A program made the translations under genes and the position numbers. A DNA stretch of 64,000 bases from Frankiales bacterium (GTDB lineage: Bacteria > Actinomycetota > Actinomycetes > S36-B12 > CAIYMF01): the NCBI GenBank assembly GCA_016125335.1, contig WGLY01000025.1:62001-126000 (forward strand). The letters are read 5' to 3'. A model generated the notes under the pieces. The model had not been told where the DNA came from, searched no databases, and worked only from the letters and a program-made list of their open reading frames with translations. This document shows, piece by piece, positions 7,573 through 15,355 of this stretch; the stretch's first letter is position 1, and each line of letters opens with the position of its first letter.

Positions 7573-8334
7573 ATGCAAGGAGATCTCGTGCTCGAGTCCG
7601 CACCGGTAGCCGTCGTGACCAGCGCAGCTGTGTCCCTGCCTCGTCGGTTGTTCGCCGAGGCGCTGGGCACTGCGCTGCTCGTGGCCGCCGTCGTCGGGTC
7701 GGGGATCATGGCTCAGCGACTCTCACCCACCGACACCGGGCTCGCACTGCTCGAGAACGCGATCGCCACAGGTGCGGTGCTGCTCGTTCTTATCGCCACG
7801 CTCGGCCCGATCAGCGGTGCGCACTTCAACCCGGTCGTCACGGCGGTGGATGCCTGGTTCGGCGGCATCGACCGCCGTGACATCGCCCCCTACGTGGTGG
7901 TTCAGGTCCTCGGCGCGTGCGCCGGCGCGATCCTCGCCAACCTCATGTTCGGGCTGTCCGCAGTGTCGATCTCCACCCACGATCGGACCGGCAGCGGGAT
8001 CCTGCTCTCCGAGGTGGTCGCCACATTCGGTCTACTGTGGGTGATCCTCGGCCTGGTCCGCGCCGGCCGGTCCAGTTGGATCGCCGCGTCGGTCGCCGCC
8101 TACATCGTCGGCGCCTACTGGTTCACCGCATCCACATCGTTCGCCAATCCGGCAGTCACCATCGGCCGAACCCTGTCGAACACCTTCGCCGGCATCGCCC
8201 CCGCGAGCGTGCCCGGCTTCGTCGTCGCGCAGTGCATCGGCGCCGTACTCGCCGTGCTCGCCACGGTTGTGCTCTGGCCCCGGCACTCGCCCTCCGGAGC
8301 GGTCGCCATCGACATCCACGAGGAGACCCGCTGA
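7573..8334 (+). CDS. aqpS: Aquaglyceroporin (MIP family), arsenite channel candidate
   Basis: A 253-residue six-span channel with the two half-helix signatures in MIP form: NPV at residues 86-88 (HFNPVV) and NPA at 192-194 (FANPAV). The Asn-Pro-Val variant and a glycine/arginine (TIGR) after the second motif resemble the AqpS/aquaporin Z-like proteins found in ars operons. AqpS of Sinorhizobium lets arsenite leave the cell down its gradient after arsenate reduction. The position between the reductases and ACR3 supports such a role here. ATG 7573 is followed by several in-frame GTG codons that could be alternative starts. Confidence 0.82.
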   Translation: MQGDLVLESAPVAVVTSAAVSLPRRLFAEALGTALLVAAVVGSGIMAQRLSPTDTGLALLENAIATGAVLLVLIATLGPISGAHFNPVVTAVDAWFGGIDRRDIAPYVVVQVLGACAGAILANLMFGLSAVSISTHDRTGSGILLSEVVATFGLLWVILGLVRAGRSSWIAASVAAYIVGAYWFTASTSFANPAVTIGRTLSNTFAGIAPASVPGFVVAQCIGAVLAVLATVVLWPRHSPSGAVAIDIHEETR

Positions 8335-8446
8335 CGGTGACGTGCCCGACTGCGCCCGCCATCGTGTTGGCGAACGGAGGAGACTGCTGACGACCACGCG
8401 ACAAGCACAAGGGTGCGCCGGTAGCGAGACGCACGGAGGAGGCCCG

Positions 8447-9550
8447 GTGAGCGACCACGGCGCGCCATCGACTCCGGCGTCCGCCGACGACGCGGTTCTC
8501 ACCCGGCTCTCGCGACTCGATCGGTTCCTGCCGGTGTGGATCCTGCTGGCGATGGCCGCGGGCCTGCTCATCGGCCGCACCTTCCCCGGCGTCCAGTCCG
8601 CACTCGACGCCGTCAAGGTCGGGCAGACATCGCTGCCGATCGCGCTCGGCCTGCTCTTGATGATGTACCCGGTGCTGGCAAAGGTCCGCTACGAGGACAT
8701 GGGCCACGTCACCGGCGACCGCAAGCTGCTGTGGCTCTCGCTGTTGCTCAACTGGGTCATCGGCCCGGCGCTGATGTTCGCCCTTGCCTGGATCTTCCTG
8801 GCCGACCAGCCCGAGTTCCGGACCGGGCTCATCGTGATCGGCCTGGCCCGATGCATCGCGATGGTCCTGATCTGGAACGACCTCGCCTGCGGCGACGGCG
8901 AGGCAGCGGCCCTGCTCGTCGCGCTGAACTCGGTGTTCCAGATCCTCGCCTACGCCCTGCTCGGCACGTTCTACCTCAAGATCCTCCCGGGCTGGCTCGG
9001 CCTGGACACCCAGATCGTGACGTTCTCCACCTGGGAGATCACCAAGGCCGTCCTGATCTTCCTCGGCATCCCCCTGCTCGCCGGCTACCTCACCCGCCGC
9101 ATCGGCCTGCGGACGAAGGGCCGTGACTGGTACGAGCAGAAGTTCATCTCGAGGATCAGCCCGTTCGCGCTCTACGGGCTGCTGTTCACCATCGTCGTGA
9201 TGTTCGCCCTGCAGGGCGACGCCATCACGTCGGACCCACTCGCCGTGGTCAGCATCGCGATCCCGCTGCTCGTCTACTTCGCCATCATGTGGGGCGTCTC
9301 CTTCCTCGCCGGCACCCGGTCTCACCTGGGCTACCCCAAGACTGCGACGCTCGCGTTCACTGCTGCCGGCAACAACTTCGAGCTCGCGATCGCCGTCAGC
9401 ATCGGTGTCTGGGGCGTCACCTCCGGACAGGCACTGGCCGGGGTGATCGGACCGCTGATCGAGGTCCCCGCCCTCGTCGCGCTCGTCTACGTGTCGTTGT
9501 GGCTGCGCCGCAAGTACTTCACCAAGCCCGTCATCCCCGCCACCACCTGA
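8447..9550 (+). CDS. acr3: ACR3-type arsenite efflux permease
   Basis: A 367-residue, ten-span transporter of the ACR3 (BASS superfamily) group. The residues known to be essential in ACR3 proteins are present: Cys136 in the span RCIAMVLIWNDLACGD, and Glu312 in AGNNFELAIAV. It extrudes As(OH)3 from the cytoplasm, alone by proton exchange or with ArsA as the energy source. ArsA and ArsD directly follow, which suggests an ATP-coupled pump. GTG 8447 is selected because a strong GGAGGAGG lies just upstream. Codons further upstream in the same frame are poor protein. Confidence 0.92.
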   Translation: MSDHGAPSTPASADDAVLTRLSRLDRFLPVWILLAMAAGLLIGRTFPGVQSALDAVKVGQTSLPIALGLLLMMYPVLAKVRYEDMGHVTGDRKLLWLSLLLNWVIGPALMFALAWIFLADQPEFRTGLIVIGLARCIAMVLIWNDLACGDGEAAALLVALNSVFQILAYALLGTFYLKILPGWLGLDTQIVTFSTWEITKAVLIFLGIPLLAGYLTRRIGLRTKGRDWYEQKFISRISPFALYGLLFTIVVMFALQGDAITSDPLAVVSIAIPLLVYFAIMWGVSFLAGTRSHLGYPKTATLAFTAAGNNFELAIAVSIGVWGVTSGQALAGVIGPLIEVPALVALVYVSLWLRRKYFTKPVIPATT

Positions 9551-9564
9551 GCAAGGAGCACCCT

Positions 9565-9972
9565 GTGCCCGCCATCCGCGTCTTCGAGCCCGCCCTGTGC
9601 TGCAACACCGGGGTCTGCGGCCCCGAGCTCGACCAGTCCCTGGTCGACTTCACCGCCGACCTGACCCACCTACAGACCCAGGGCGTCGACATCGCACGGC
9701 ACAACCTGGCCAACGACCCGATGGCGTTCGCCTCGGACGAGTCCGCGCGCGCGTTCCTGCAGGTCGCCGGCTCCGACGGCCTCCCACTGACCCTCGTCGA
9801 CGGCGTCACCGTGATGACCGGCACCTACCCGAGCCGCGCCCAGCTGCTGCGCTTCGCGGGCATCGCCGACGAGCAGCCGGTCACCCCCGCAGGAGCAGTC
9901 GGACTCGTCATGCTCGACGCCAGCACCGACGCCGCCGGCGAATGCGGTTGCGGCCCCGAAGGCTGCAGCTGA
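9565..9972 (+). CDS. arsD: ArsD arsenic metallochaperone
   Basis: A 135-residue ArsD with a thioredoxin-like fold. The arsenite-binding residues Cys12, Cys13 and Cys18 appear in LCCNTGVCG, exactly as in the enteric protein, and a second cysteine cluster Cys127, Cys129, Cys134 lies at the C-terminus. ArsD delivers As(III) to the ArsA ATPase and weakly represses its own operon. It begins 14 nt after acr3 with AAGGAG 6 nt before GTG 9565, and ends 5 nt before arsA, so the chaperone and the ATPase are made together. Confidence 0.93.
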   Translation: MPAIRVFEPALCCNTGVCGPELDQSLVDFTADLTHLQTQGVDIARHNLANDPMAFASDESARAFLQVAGSDGLPLTLVDGVTVMTGTYPSRAQLLRFAGIADEQPVTPAGAVGLVMLDASTDAAGECGCGPEGCS

Positions 9973-9977
9973 CCGCG

Positions 9978-11768
9978 ATGCGTTTCCTCACCGACCCGCC
10001 CCGTTTCCTGTTCTTCACCGGCAAGGGCGGCGTCGGCAAGACCTCCCTGGCCTGCGCCACCGCCCTGCACCTCGCCGAGCAGGGCAAGCGGGTCCTGCTG
10101 GTCAGCACCGACCCGGCGTCCAACGTCGGACAGGTCCTCGGCGTGAGTATCGGCAACACCATCACCGCGATCCCCGACGTCCCCGGCCTGACCGCGCTCG
10201 AGATCGACCCCGAAGCCGCGGCCGATGCCTACCGCGAGCGCATCATCGGACCAGTCCGCGGACTGCTCCCCGACAAGGAGATCGCCTCGATCACCGAGCA
10301 GCTCTCCGGGTCGTGCACCACCGAGGTCGCGTCCTTCAACGAGTTCACCGACCTGCTCGCCGACCCCGCCCTCACCGCGGCCTACGACCACGTCCTGTTC
10401 GACACCGCCCCCACCGGACACACCATCCGGCTGCTCCAGCTCCCCGGTTCGTGGACCGACTTCCTCGAGTCCGGCAAGGGCGATGCGTCCTGCCTCGGCC
10501 CGCTCGCCGGCCTGGACAAGCAGCGCGCGACGTATGCGGCCGCGGTGTCCGCGTTGAAGGACCCCGCCCGCACCAGGCTGATCCTGGTGACCCGAGCACA
10601 GGCCTCTGCCCTCGCGGAAGTGCACCGCACCTTCGGTGAGCTCGACCAGATCGGCATCCACGCCGCGCACCTCGTCGTCAACGGGATCCTCCCGGACATC
10701 GCGGGTGACGAACCACTCACTCTCGCGGTCCGCGACCGCGAGAGCGCCGCCCTGGCCGGCATGCCCGACGACGTCGCCGCCCTGACGCGCGACGCAATCG
10801 ACCTCAAGCCCGACAACATGATGGGCCTTCCTGCGCTGCGCTCACTGCTGACCTCGGACACCCCACCCGACACGGCGACGATGCCTACCGTCGAGGTCGA
10901 TCTGACCGGGCACTCGCTGGCCAGCCTCGTCGAGCAGATCGAGGCCGACGGCCATGGCGTCGTGCTGTGCATGGGCAAGGGCGGCGTCGGCAAGACCACC
11001 ATCGCCACCGCCATCGCCGTCGCACTGGCCCACCGAGGTCACGACGTCCACCTCGCCACGACCGACCCCGCCGCGCACCTCGACGAGACCCTCCACGGCG
11101 CCGTCGACCACATCACCGTCTCGCGCATCGACCCGGTCCAGGCCACCGCGGAGTACCGCGACCGGATCATGACGACCCGCGGGAAGAACCTCGACGACGC
11201 CGGACGCGCGAACCTCGCCGAGGACCTCCTCTCCCCCTGCACCGAGGAGGTCGCCGTCTTCCAGCAGTTCGCCCGCCTCGTCCTCGGAGCCAGCAAGCAG
11301 TTCGTCATCATCGATACCGCACCCACCGGCCACACCCTCCTGCTCCTCGACGCCGCCGGCTCCTACCACCGCGACGTCGCCCGCCAGATGGGCGAGACCA
11401 TGCACTACCGGACCCCCCTGATGGTCCTGCAGGACCCGGACCACACCAAGGTCGTCCTGGTGACCCTGCCCGAGCCCACACCGGTCATCGAGGCACGCGT
11501 GCTCCAAGACGACCTGCGCCGCGCCGGCATCACACCCTGGGCCTGGGTGGTCAACAACTCCGTCGCCGCCGCCGGACCCCAGTCACCCTTCCTGAAACAG
11601 CGCGCCGCAGCCGAGCTCGCGCAGATCACCGAGGTCGAGAACATCTCCGCTCGCATCGCAATCGTCCCCCTCCTGCCCGCCGAACCGATTGGCGAGGAGC
11701 GCCTCGGCGAATTGACGTTGGCCACCAGTCCCTTCCGCGATTGCCCTACGGGGGTGCTAGGCCCGTGA
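9978..11768 (+). CDS. arsA: ArsA arsenite-stimulated ATPase (two-half form)
   Basis: A 596-residue ATPase with two homologous halves, each with a deviant Walker A: GKGGVGKTS at residues 15-23 and GKGGVGKTT at 333-341. Each half also has a TAPTGHT switch II segment (DTAPTGHT). The metalloid-binding cysteines are visible in SGSCTTEVASF and LSPCTEEVAVF. It energises arsenite export by ACR3 and receives As(III) from ArsD, encoded immediately upstream. ATG 9978 is the first credible start after the arsD stop. It is the last gene of the rightward operon and faces the TauE gene across a 19-nt gap. No strong terminator hairpin is obvious there. Confidence 0.93.
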   Translation: MRFLTDPPRFLFFTGKGGVGKTSLACATALHLAEQGKRVLLVSTDPASNVGQVLGVSIGNTITAIPDVPGLTALEIDPEAAADAYRERIIGPVRGLLPDKEIASITEQLSGSCTTEVASFNEFTDLLADPALTAAYDHVLFDTAPTGHTIRLLQLPGSWTDFLESGKGDASCLGPLAGLDKQRATYAAAVSALKDPARTRLILVTRAQASALAEVHRTFGELDQIGIHAAHLVVNGILPDIAGDEPLTLAVRDRESAALAGMPDDVAALTRDAIDLKPDNMMGLPALRSLLTSDTPPDTATMPTVEVDLTGHSLASLVEQIEADGHGVVLCMGKGGVGKTTIATAIAVALAHRGHDVHLATTDPAAHLDETLHGAVDHITVSRIDPVQATAEYRDRIMTTRGKNLDDAGRANLAEDLLSPCTEEVAVFQQFARLVLGASKQFVIIDTAPTGHTLLLLDAAGSYHRDVARQMGETMHYRTPLMVLQDPDHTKVVLVTLPEPTPVIEARVLQDDLRRAGITPWAWVVNNSVAAAGPQSPFLKQRAAAELAQITEVENISARIAIVPLLPAEPIGEERLGELTLATSPFRDCPTGVLGP

Positions 11769-11787
11769 ACTGCAGCACTGCAACGGG

Positions 11788-12645
11788 TTACGCATGTCGC
11801 CAGACTTTGACGGCGGAGAAGAGCAGCAGTGCCACGATGAGCGGGACCAGGACGGCCTCGGAGACGACGCCGAGGAGGAGCGCCCCAAGGAACGTTCCCA
11901 GGATCGAGCCGCCGGCCATGACGGCGATGAAACTGGGGTGCTGCCCAAGAACGGTGAAGGCCTGGTCGCGGCTGTAGCCGAAGAACGCGACCAGCATTGT
12001 CGGCAGTGACACCAGCAGGGACAAGCTCCCCGCGAGCTTCGTGTCGACGCCGTAGAGCAGCACGATGGTGGGGATCAGGAGCTCGCCGCCCGCGACGCCC
12101 ATGATCGCGGCGACGACCCCGATGCCGAACCCCACAACGACCCCGGCCACGGCTTGTGCCACGGCGGGCAGGTTCAGTGTGGGGATCGCGCCGACATGCT
12201 CGGCGGCGAACACCGCGGCGATGCCGACGAGGAGGACCGCCAGCACCCGGTAGAGGGTGGCCGCGCGCATCCGGGTGGCCCATGACGCTCCCAGCCACGC
12301 GCCGACCAGAGAGCCGGCGAGCAGGTTGACCACGATCGACCAGTGGCTGGCGACATCGGCGAACGGGACCGCGAGAAGCCGGGACGGGATCGCGACCATC
12401 ACGACGATGAGGCTCATCGCCTTGTTGACGATGATGGCCTGCAGCGCGACGAACCCGAAGAGACCGATGAGCAGCGGCAGGCGGAACTCGGCACCGCCCA
12501 GTCCGACGAGGCCGCCGAGGAGACCGACGGCCGCGCCGGTCAGCCCGGCGAGCCAGAGCGGCCGGCCGACCACGTGGCTCGTCTCAGCGGCTCCTGAGCC
12601 GAGGTCGGCGGTCACGGCGACACAGTAGTGACCGGTCGGCCGCAC
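11788..12645 (-). CDS. TauE/SafE-family membrane transporter
   Basis: A membrane protein of up to 285 residues with about eight hydrophobic spans in two repeats: GLLGGLVGLGGAEFRLPLL near residue 40 and AAIMGVAGGELLIPTI near residue 180. This glycine-rich pattern is diagnostic of the TauE/SafE (DUF81) anion exporters. Family members move sulfite, sulfoacetate or other organosulfur anions. The substrate here is unknown. It is transcribed towards arsA and stands apart from both arsenic operons, so its link to arsenic is only by location. Start at ATG 12645 is the longest form. A GTG ten codons downstream (VTADLGSG) could be the real start. Confidence 0.8.
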   Translation of the reverse strand: MRPTGHYCVAVTADLGSGAAETSHVVGRPLWLAGLTGAAVGLLGGLVGLGGAEFRLPLLIGLFGFVALQAIIVNKAMSLIVVMVAIPSRLLAVPFADVASHWSIVVNLLAGSLVGAWLGASWATRMRAATLYRVLAVLLVGIAAVFAAEHVGAIPTLNLPAVAQAVAGVVVGFGIGVVAAIMGVAGGELLIPTIVLLYGVDTKLAGSLSLLVSLPTMLVAFFGYSRDQAFTVLGQHPSFIAVMAGGSILGTFLGALLLGVVSEAVLVPLIVALLLFSAVKVWRHA

Positions 12646-12704
12646 ATCGCCCGCCTCACCCCGCGCGACCTCAGTCGTTCACGGTGAGCGAGGCGTTCGG
12701 CACG

Positions 12705-13070
12705 CTAGGCGTCGATGACGACGGGGATGATGATCGGGTTGCGACGGCCGTTGTTCTGCGCCCATCGGCTGACGGTGCGGCCGATGATCTGCTTGAGCTG
12801 GTGGGTGTCGCCGATGCCTTCGGCCGCTGCCTTGGCCAGCGCTTTCTCGACGAGGGGGATGGCGGTGTCGAAGGTGTGCTGGTCGCGACCGAACCCGCGG
12901 GAGAGGAAGTCGGGCGGCTCGGCGAGGGCCCCGGTGTCGGCGTCGACGAGGGCGATGACGGTGATGACGCCCTCGGCGGCAAGGGTGCGGCGGTCGACGA
13001 GGGAGGCTTCGGTGATGTCGCCGACGGTGGAGCCTTCGACGTAGACGAGTCCGGCGGGGACCTTGCCGGT
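12705..13070 (-). pseudogene. Ribonuclease J remnant (C-terminal end only)
   Basis: Read on the minus strand, about 120 residues match the C-terminal part of RNase J. It starts at [16 protein letters not shown], continues through DRRTLAAEGVITVIALVD, and ends IIGRTVSRWAQNNGRRNPIIIPVVIDA-like (key blocks IGRTVSRW and RRNPIIIPVV). A full RNase J is about 550 residues with a metallo-beta-lactamase domain, and all of that is missing. Similarity stops abruptly near 13,070, where an oppositely oriented enolase fragment begins. The open frame continues upstream only as antisense of enolase. It is almost certainly non-functional. Confidence 0.75.
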
Positions 13071-13074
13071 CACG

Positions 13075-13296
13075 GTCGACGCGATGAGCATCTGCCACCG
13101 GGCCGGGTACGCGCAGATGGTCTCCCACCGCTCGGGCGAGACACCCGACACCTTCATCGCCGACCTCGCAGTCGCCACCGGCTGCGGCCAGCTCAAGACC
13201 GGCGCCCCCGCCAGGGGCGAGCGCGTCGCGAAGTACAACCGGCTCATCGAGATCGCGGCGACCCACCCGAACCTGCCGTATGGCCTCATGACCTGA
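13075..13296 (+). pseudogene. Enolase remnant (C-terminal end only)
   Basis: About 70 residues match the C-terminus of enolase: [17 protein letters not shown], then [21 protein letters not shown], then [15 protein letters not shown]. These contain the conserved SHRSGET loop and the KTGAP segment with the catalytic-site lysine. A full enolase is about 430 residues, and the first 350 or so are absent. Its truncated 5' end abuts the truncated 5' end of an RNase J remnant on the other strand. The chromosomal enolase is presumably elsewhere. This copy lacks most of the active site and should be inactive. Confidence 0.78.
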
Positions 13297-13328
13297 CCGG
13301 CAGGCGCTCGCGCCATCGGGAGGTAACC

Positions 13329-13751
13329 GTGGACGACGTTCTCGACCGAGGGGAACGCTTCGCGTTCCGGTCACCGCTTCGCACCCCGCTGCGGTTGCGT
13401 GTGCGACGTATGACTCCCGAACGGAGCGGAGTCACCGTTGGCGCGCAGACGGTGTGGGTGCAGGCGGGCACGTGGACGATGACGATCCGGTTCGAGGAGA
13501 TCGCCGCCGTCCGGGTGACCGAATGGCCCCCTCGAGCGCACGTCGGCGTGCATTACCTGCGACACGGGCGCTGGCTCGCGGCCGCCGCCCCGGGCCTACT
13601 GGCGACGCTGGACTTGGATCCCGTCGTGACGCCGACGACGGTCCCTCGCACGGCCCGCCTGGACCTCGGCCTCGCCGACCCCGAACGGTTCGTCAGCTGC
13701 CTCACGCCGCGACTGTCCAGCGATCACCGGACGCCGGACGCAGGAGGTTAG
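13329..13751 (+). CDS. Hypothetical protein, 140 residues
   Basis: Not recognised. GTG 13329 is preceded by GGGAGGTAACC, a strong ribosome site, and the frame is open for 140 residues, so it is probably a real gene. The protein is soluble and basic at first (PLRLRVRRMTPERSG). It has a possible beta-rich middle (VTVGAQTVWVQAGTWTMTI) and ends with an acidic stretch (LDLGLADPERFVSCL). There is no signal peptide, membrane span or cofactor motif. The alternating beta pattern is reminiscent of PH-like domains of actinobacterial membrane-associated proteins, but this is only an impression. It sits between the enolase stump and the toxin-antitoxin pair. Confidence 0.55.
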   Translation: MDDVLDRGERFAFRSPLRTPLRLRVRRMTPERSGVTVGAQTVWVQAGTWTMTIRFEEIAAVRVTEWPPRAHVGVHYLRHGRWLAAAAPGLLATLDLDPVVTPTTVPRTARLDLGLADPERFVSCLTPRLSSDHRTPDAGG

Positions 13752-13983
13752 AACCCCAGCACCGACGCTGGGTCAGCGTCCTCTTCGTACCCGCCGTCGT
13801 CAGGTTGTCTCGACCGTGAGCACAGCCCCCAGGCCTCAGTTGTCAGACCGTCGATCGGCACTCACCTTGCACTGGCCGCCTTGACCAGCGCTCACCCGAT
13901 TGCAGATGTCCCGATGTCATCACTGATCAATCGCTCGATCGGTGAAGCGCGGTTGACGTCGCTGACTGATCAAGGCATTCTCT

Positions 13984-14001
13984 GATACGACATCTCGTAT
14001 C
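13984..14001. promoter_or_regulatory. Inverted repeat operator before the XRE/nucleotidyltransferase pair
   Basis: GATACGA (13984-13990) and TCGTATC (13995-14001) are perfect inverted arms with a 4-nt spacer, ending just before the AAGGAG ribosome site of the HTH gene. This is the expected place for an autoregulatory antitoxin operator. The 260-nt gap 13752-14011 holds no other feature that can be supported, and it looks less GC-rich than its surroundings. Confidence 0.6.
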
Positions 14002-14011
14002 AAGGAGCCTC

Positions 14012-14587
14012 ATGTCGGCGTCGTCACTGCTGCGCACCGCGCGTCACTCGCGTGGTGTGTCGCAGCGTGCGCTAGCCCAGGCAGCGCACGTGAGCCAGCC
14101 GGGCATCGCCGCCCTCGAGTCGGGGGCACACGACACGACCTTCGACCGGCTCGAGCTGCTCCTAGTGCCGCTCGGCCAACGCGTATCTCTGCTCCCGACG
14201 CGATCCCGACCGGTGTGGCAGGTCGCGGTCGACCTTCGCGCCGCCCTTGATGCGGGTGACGACAAGCGGGCATGGCGCGAGATCATCCAGTGCTCCGACG
14301 ACCTTGCTCGCGAGACGTACGCGACGCGGGTGGCGCTGGCGGTCACGCAGCCGCTGCCGGTCGGAGACGCACGCTACGACGCTCTCCTCGCCGCTGTAAC
14401 TGACTACCACCTGAGCCGCGACGCGCTGCCCCGACCGCTCTGGCTCGACCTTCCCGACTATCGGCTTGCCGATCCGTGGGATGTCGAGGCGGTCCCGTCG
14501 CTGCGCGACCAGGCACGACACGACACCCCGCCGGCCATCGCCCGGCACGGGGTGTTCCTCGCCGCGGTTGAGTTCGAGAGCGTGTGA
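14012..14587 (+). CDS. XRE-type HTH protein, probable antitoxin
   Basis: A 191-residue protein with an N-terminal XRE helix-turn-helix (residues 5-60, core SQRALAQAAHVSQPGIAALESG) and a C-terminal helical region of unknown fold. Its last base overlaps the start of the following nucleotidyltransferase gene (TGATG), so the two are translationally coupled. HTH protein plus nucleotidyltransferase is a common toxin-antitoxin layout (AbiE/MenTA-like or DUF6036-linked systems). The perfect dyad in front of the gene fits autorepression. ATG 14012 with AAGGAG 6 nt upstream is a clear start. Confidence 0.75.
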   Translation: MSASSLLRTARHSRGVSQRALAQAAHVSQPGIAALESGAHDTTFDRLELLLVPLGQRVSLLPTRSRPVWQVAVDLRAALDAGDDKRAWREIIQCSDDLARETYATRVALAVTQPLPVGDARYDALLAAVTDYHLSRDALPRPLWLDLPDYRLADPWDVEAVPSLRDQARHDTPPAIARHGVFLAAVEFESV

Positions 14588-15111
14588 TGGCCGTCCTGCT
14601 CAGTCACGACGACGTCGAGATGCTCCTCCGAGAGCTCGCAGGACGGCTGCACACCGAAGGAGTCACCGCTGGCATCCGCATTGTCGGAGGCGCAGCGATC
14701 GCCCTGATGAACGCCGACCGGCGGTCCACGGCCGACATCGACGCGGTGCTGCTGCCCGCCGCACCGGTGCGCGCCGTAGCGGCCACGATGGCAGCTGAGC
14801 GGGACCTGCCCGCGGACTGGCTCAACGACGCCGCGATGGCCTACGTCCCGCTCCTCGGACTCGACGACTGGCACGAGATCTTCCGCGTCGGCGACGTCAC
14901 CGTGTCTGTCGGCTCTGTCCAGATGCTGCTCGCGATGAAGCTGCGCGCCAACCGTGGACGACGCGACACCGACGACATCGAATACCTCCTCGGACGTTGC
15001 GACGTGAACTCCGTGCAGGACGCCCAAGAGATCTACGAGCGCTACCACGCCCAGGACGTCCTGACGGACTCAGCCGTCACACGCGTCCAGACGTGGCTCA
15101 ACGCCCGCTGA
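14587..15111 (+). CDS. Nucleotidyltransferase-fold protein, probable toxin
   Basis: A 174-residue protein of the minimal nucleotidyltransferase fold (DUF6036/AbiEii-like). The catalytic pattern is visible: Gly34-Gly35 in VGGAAIALMNADRR and the acidic pair Asp50-x-Asp52 in STADIDAV. The motif MLLAMKLRANRGRRDTDDIEYLL follows, typical of this group. Such toxins transfer nucleotides to tRNA or other targets. The target here is unknown. It overlaps the HTH gene by one base and is presumably neutralised by it. On a mobile element the pair may act in maintenance or in phage defence, which is inference. Confidence 0.75.
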   Translation: MAVLLSHDDVEMLLRELAGRLHTEGVTAGIRIVGGAAIALMNADRRSTADIDAVLLPAAPVRAVAATMAAERDLPADWLNDAAMAYVPLLGLDDWHEIFRVGDVTVSVGSVQMLLAMKLRANRGRRDTDDIEYLLGRCDVNSVQDAQEIYERYHAQDVLTDSAVTRVQTWLNAR

Positions 15112-15355
15112 GCCCCCAGCAACCTGTCACGGCACGCGCGAACGTCAGACAACTTTCGAGGCCCTCTTTGACGAGGCATGTCGTCCACGTCAATCCGCCC
15201 GTGTCCACGACGCGCCACCCCGGGGCTACCTGTTCGTCACACGCGTTTCGTGACGGCCACCTGCCATGAATCGAAGCAGACATGTGCATCGGCGGCGTGT
15301 ACCGTCTGGCCCTGATTCTACTGTGGCACAACAGGTTTCCGGGTTGTGATGTTTC
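15112..15355. other. Gap before the relaxase, candidate oriT region
   Basis: There is no gene in these 244 nt. CGTCAC (15235-15240) and GTGACG (15250-15255) form a small inverted repeat, and short AT-richer stretches follow up to the relaxase start. MobF relaxases usually nick an oriT close to their own gene, often beside such a repeat, so this gap is one of two candidate sites. No nic sequence can be recognised. Confidence 0.35.

Noticed and set aside
12684-13328. Plus-strand frame leading into the 140-residue hypothetical protein
   Set aside because: The part before GTG 13329 is the antisense of the RNase J remnant and out of frame with the enolase remnant, while a ribosome site supports the later start.
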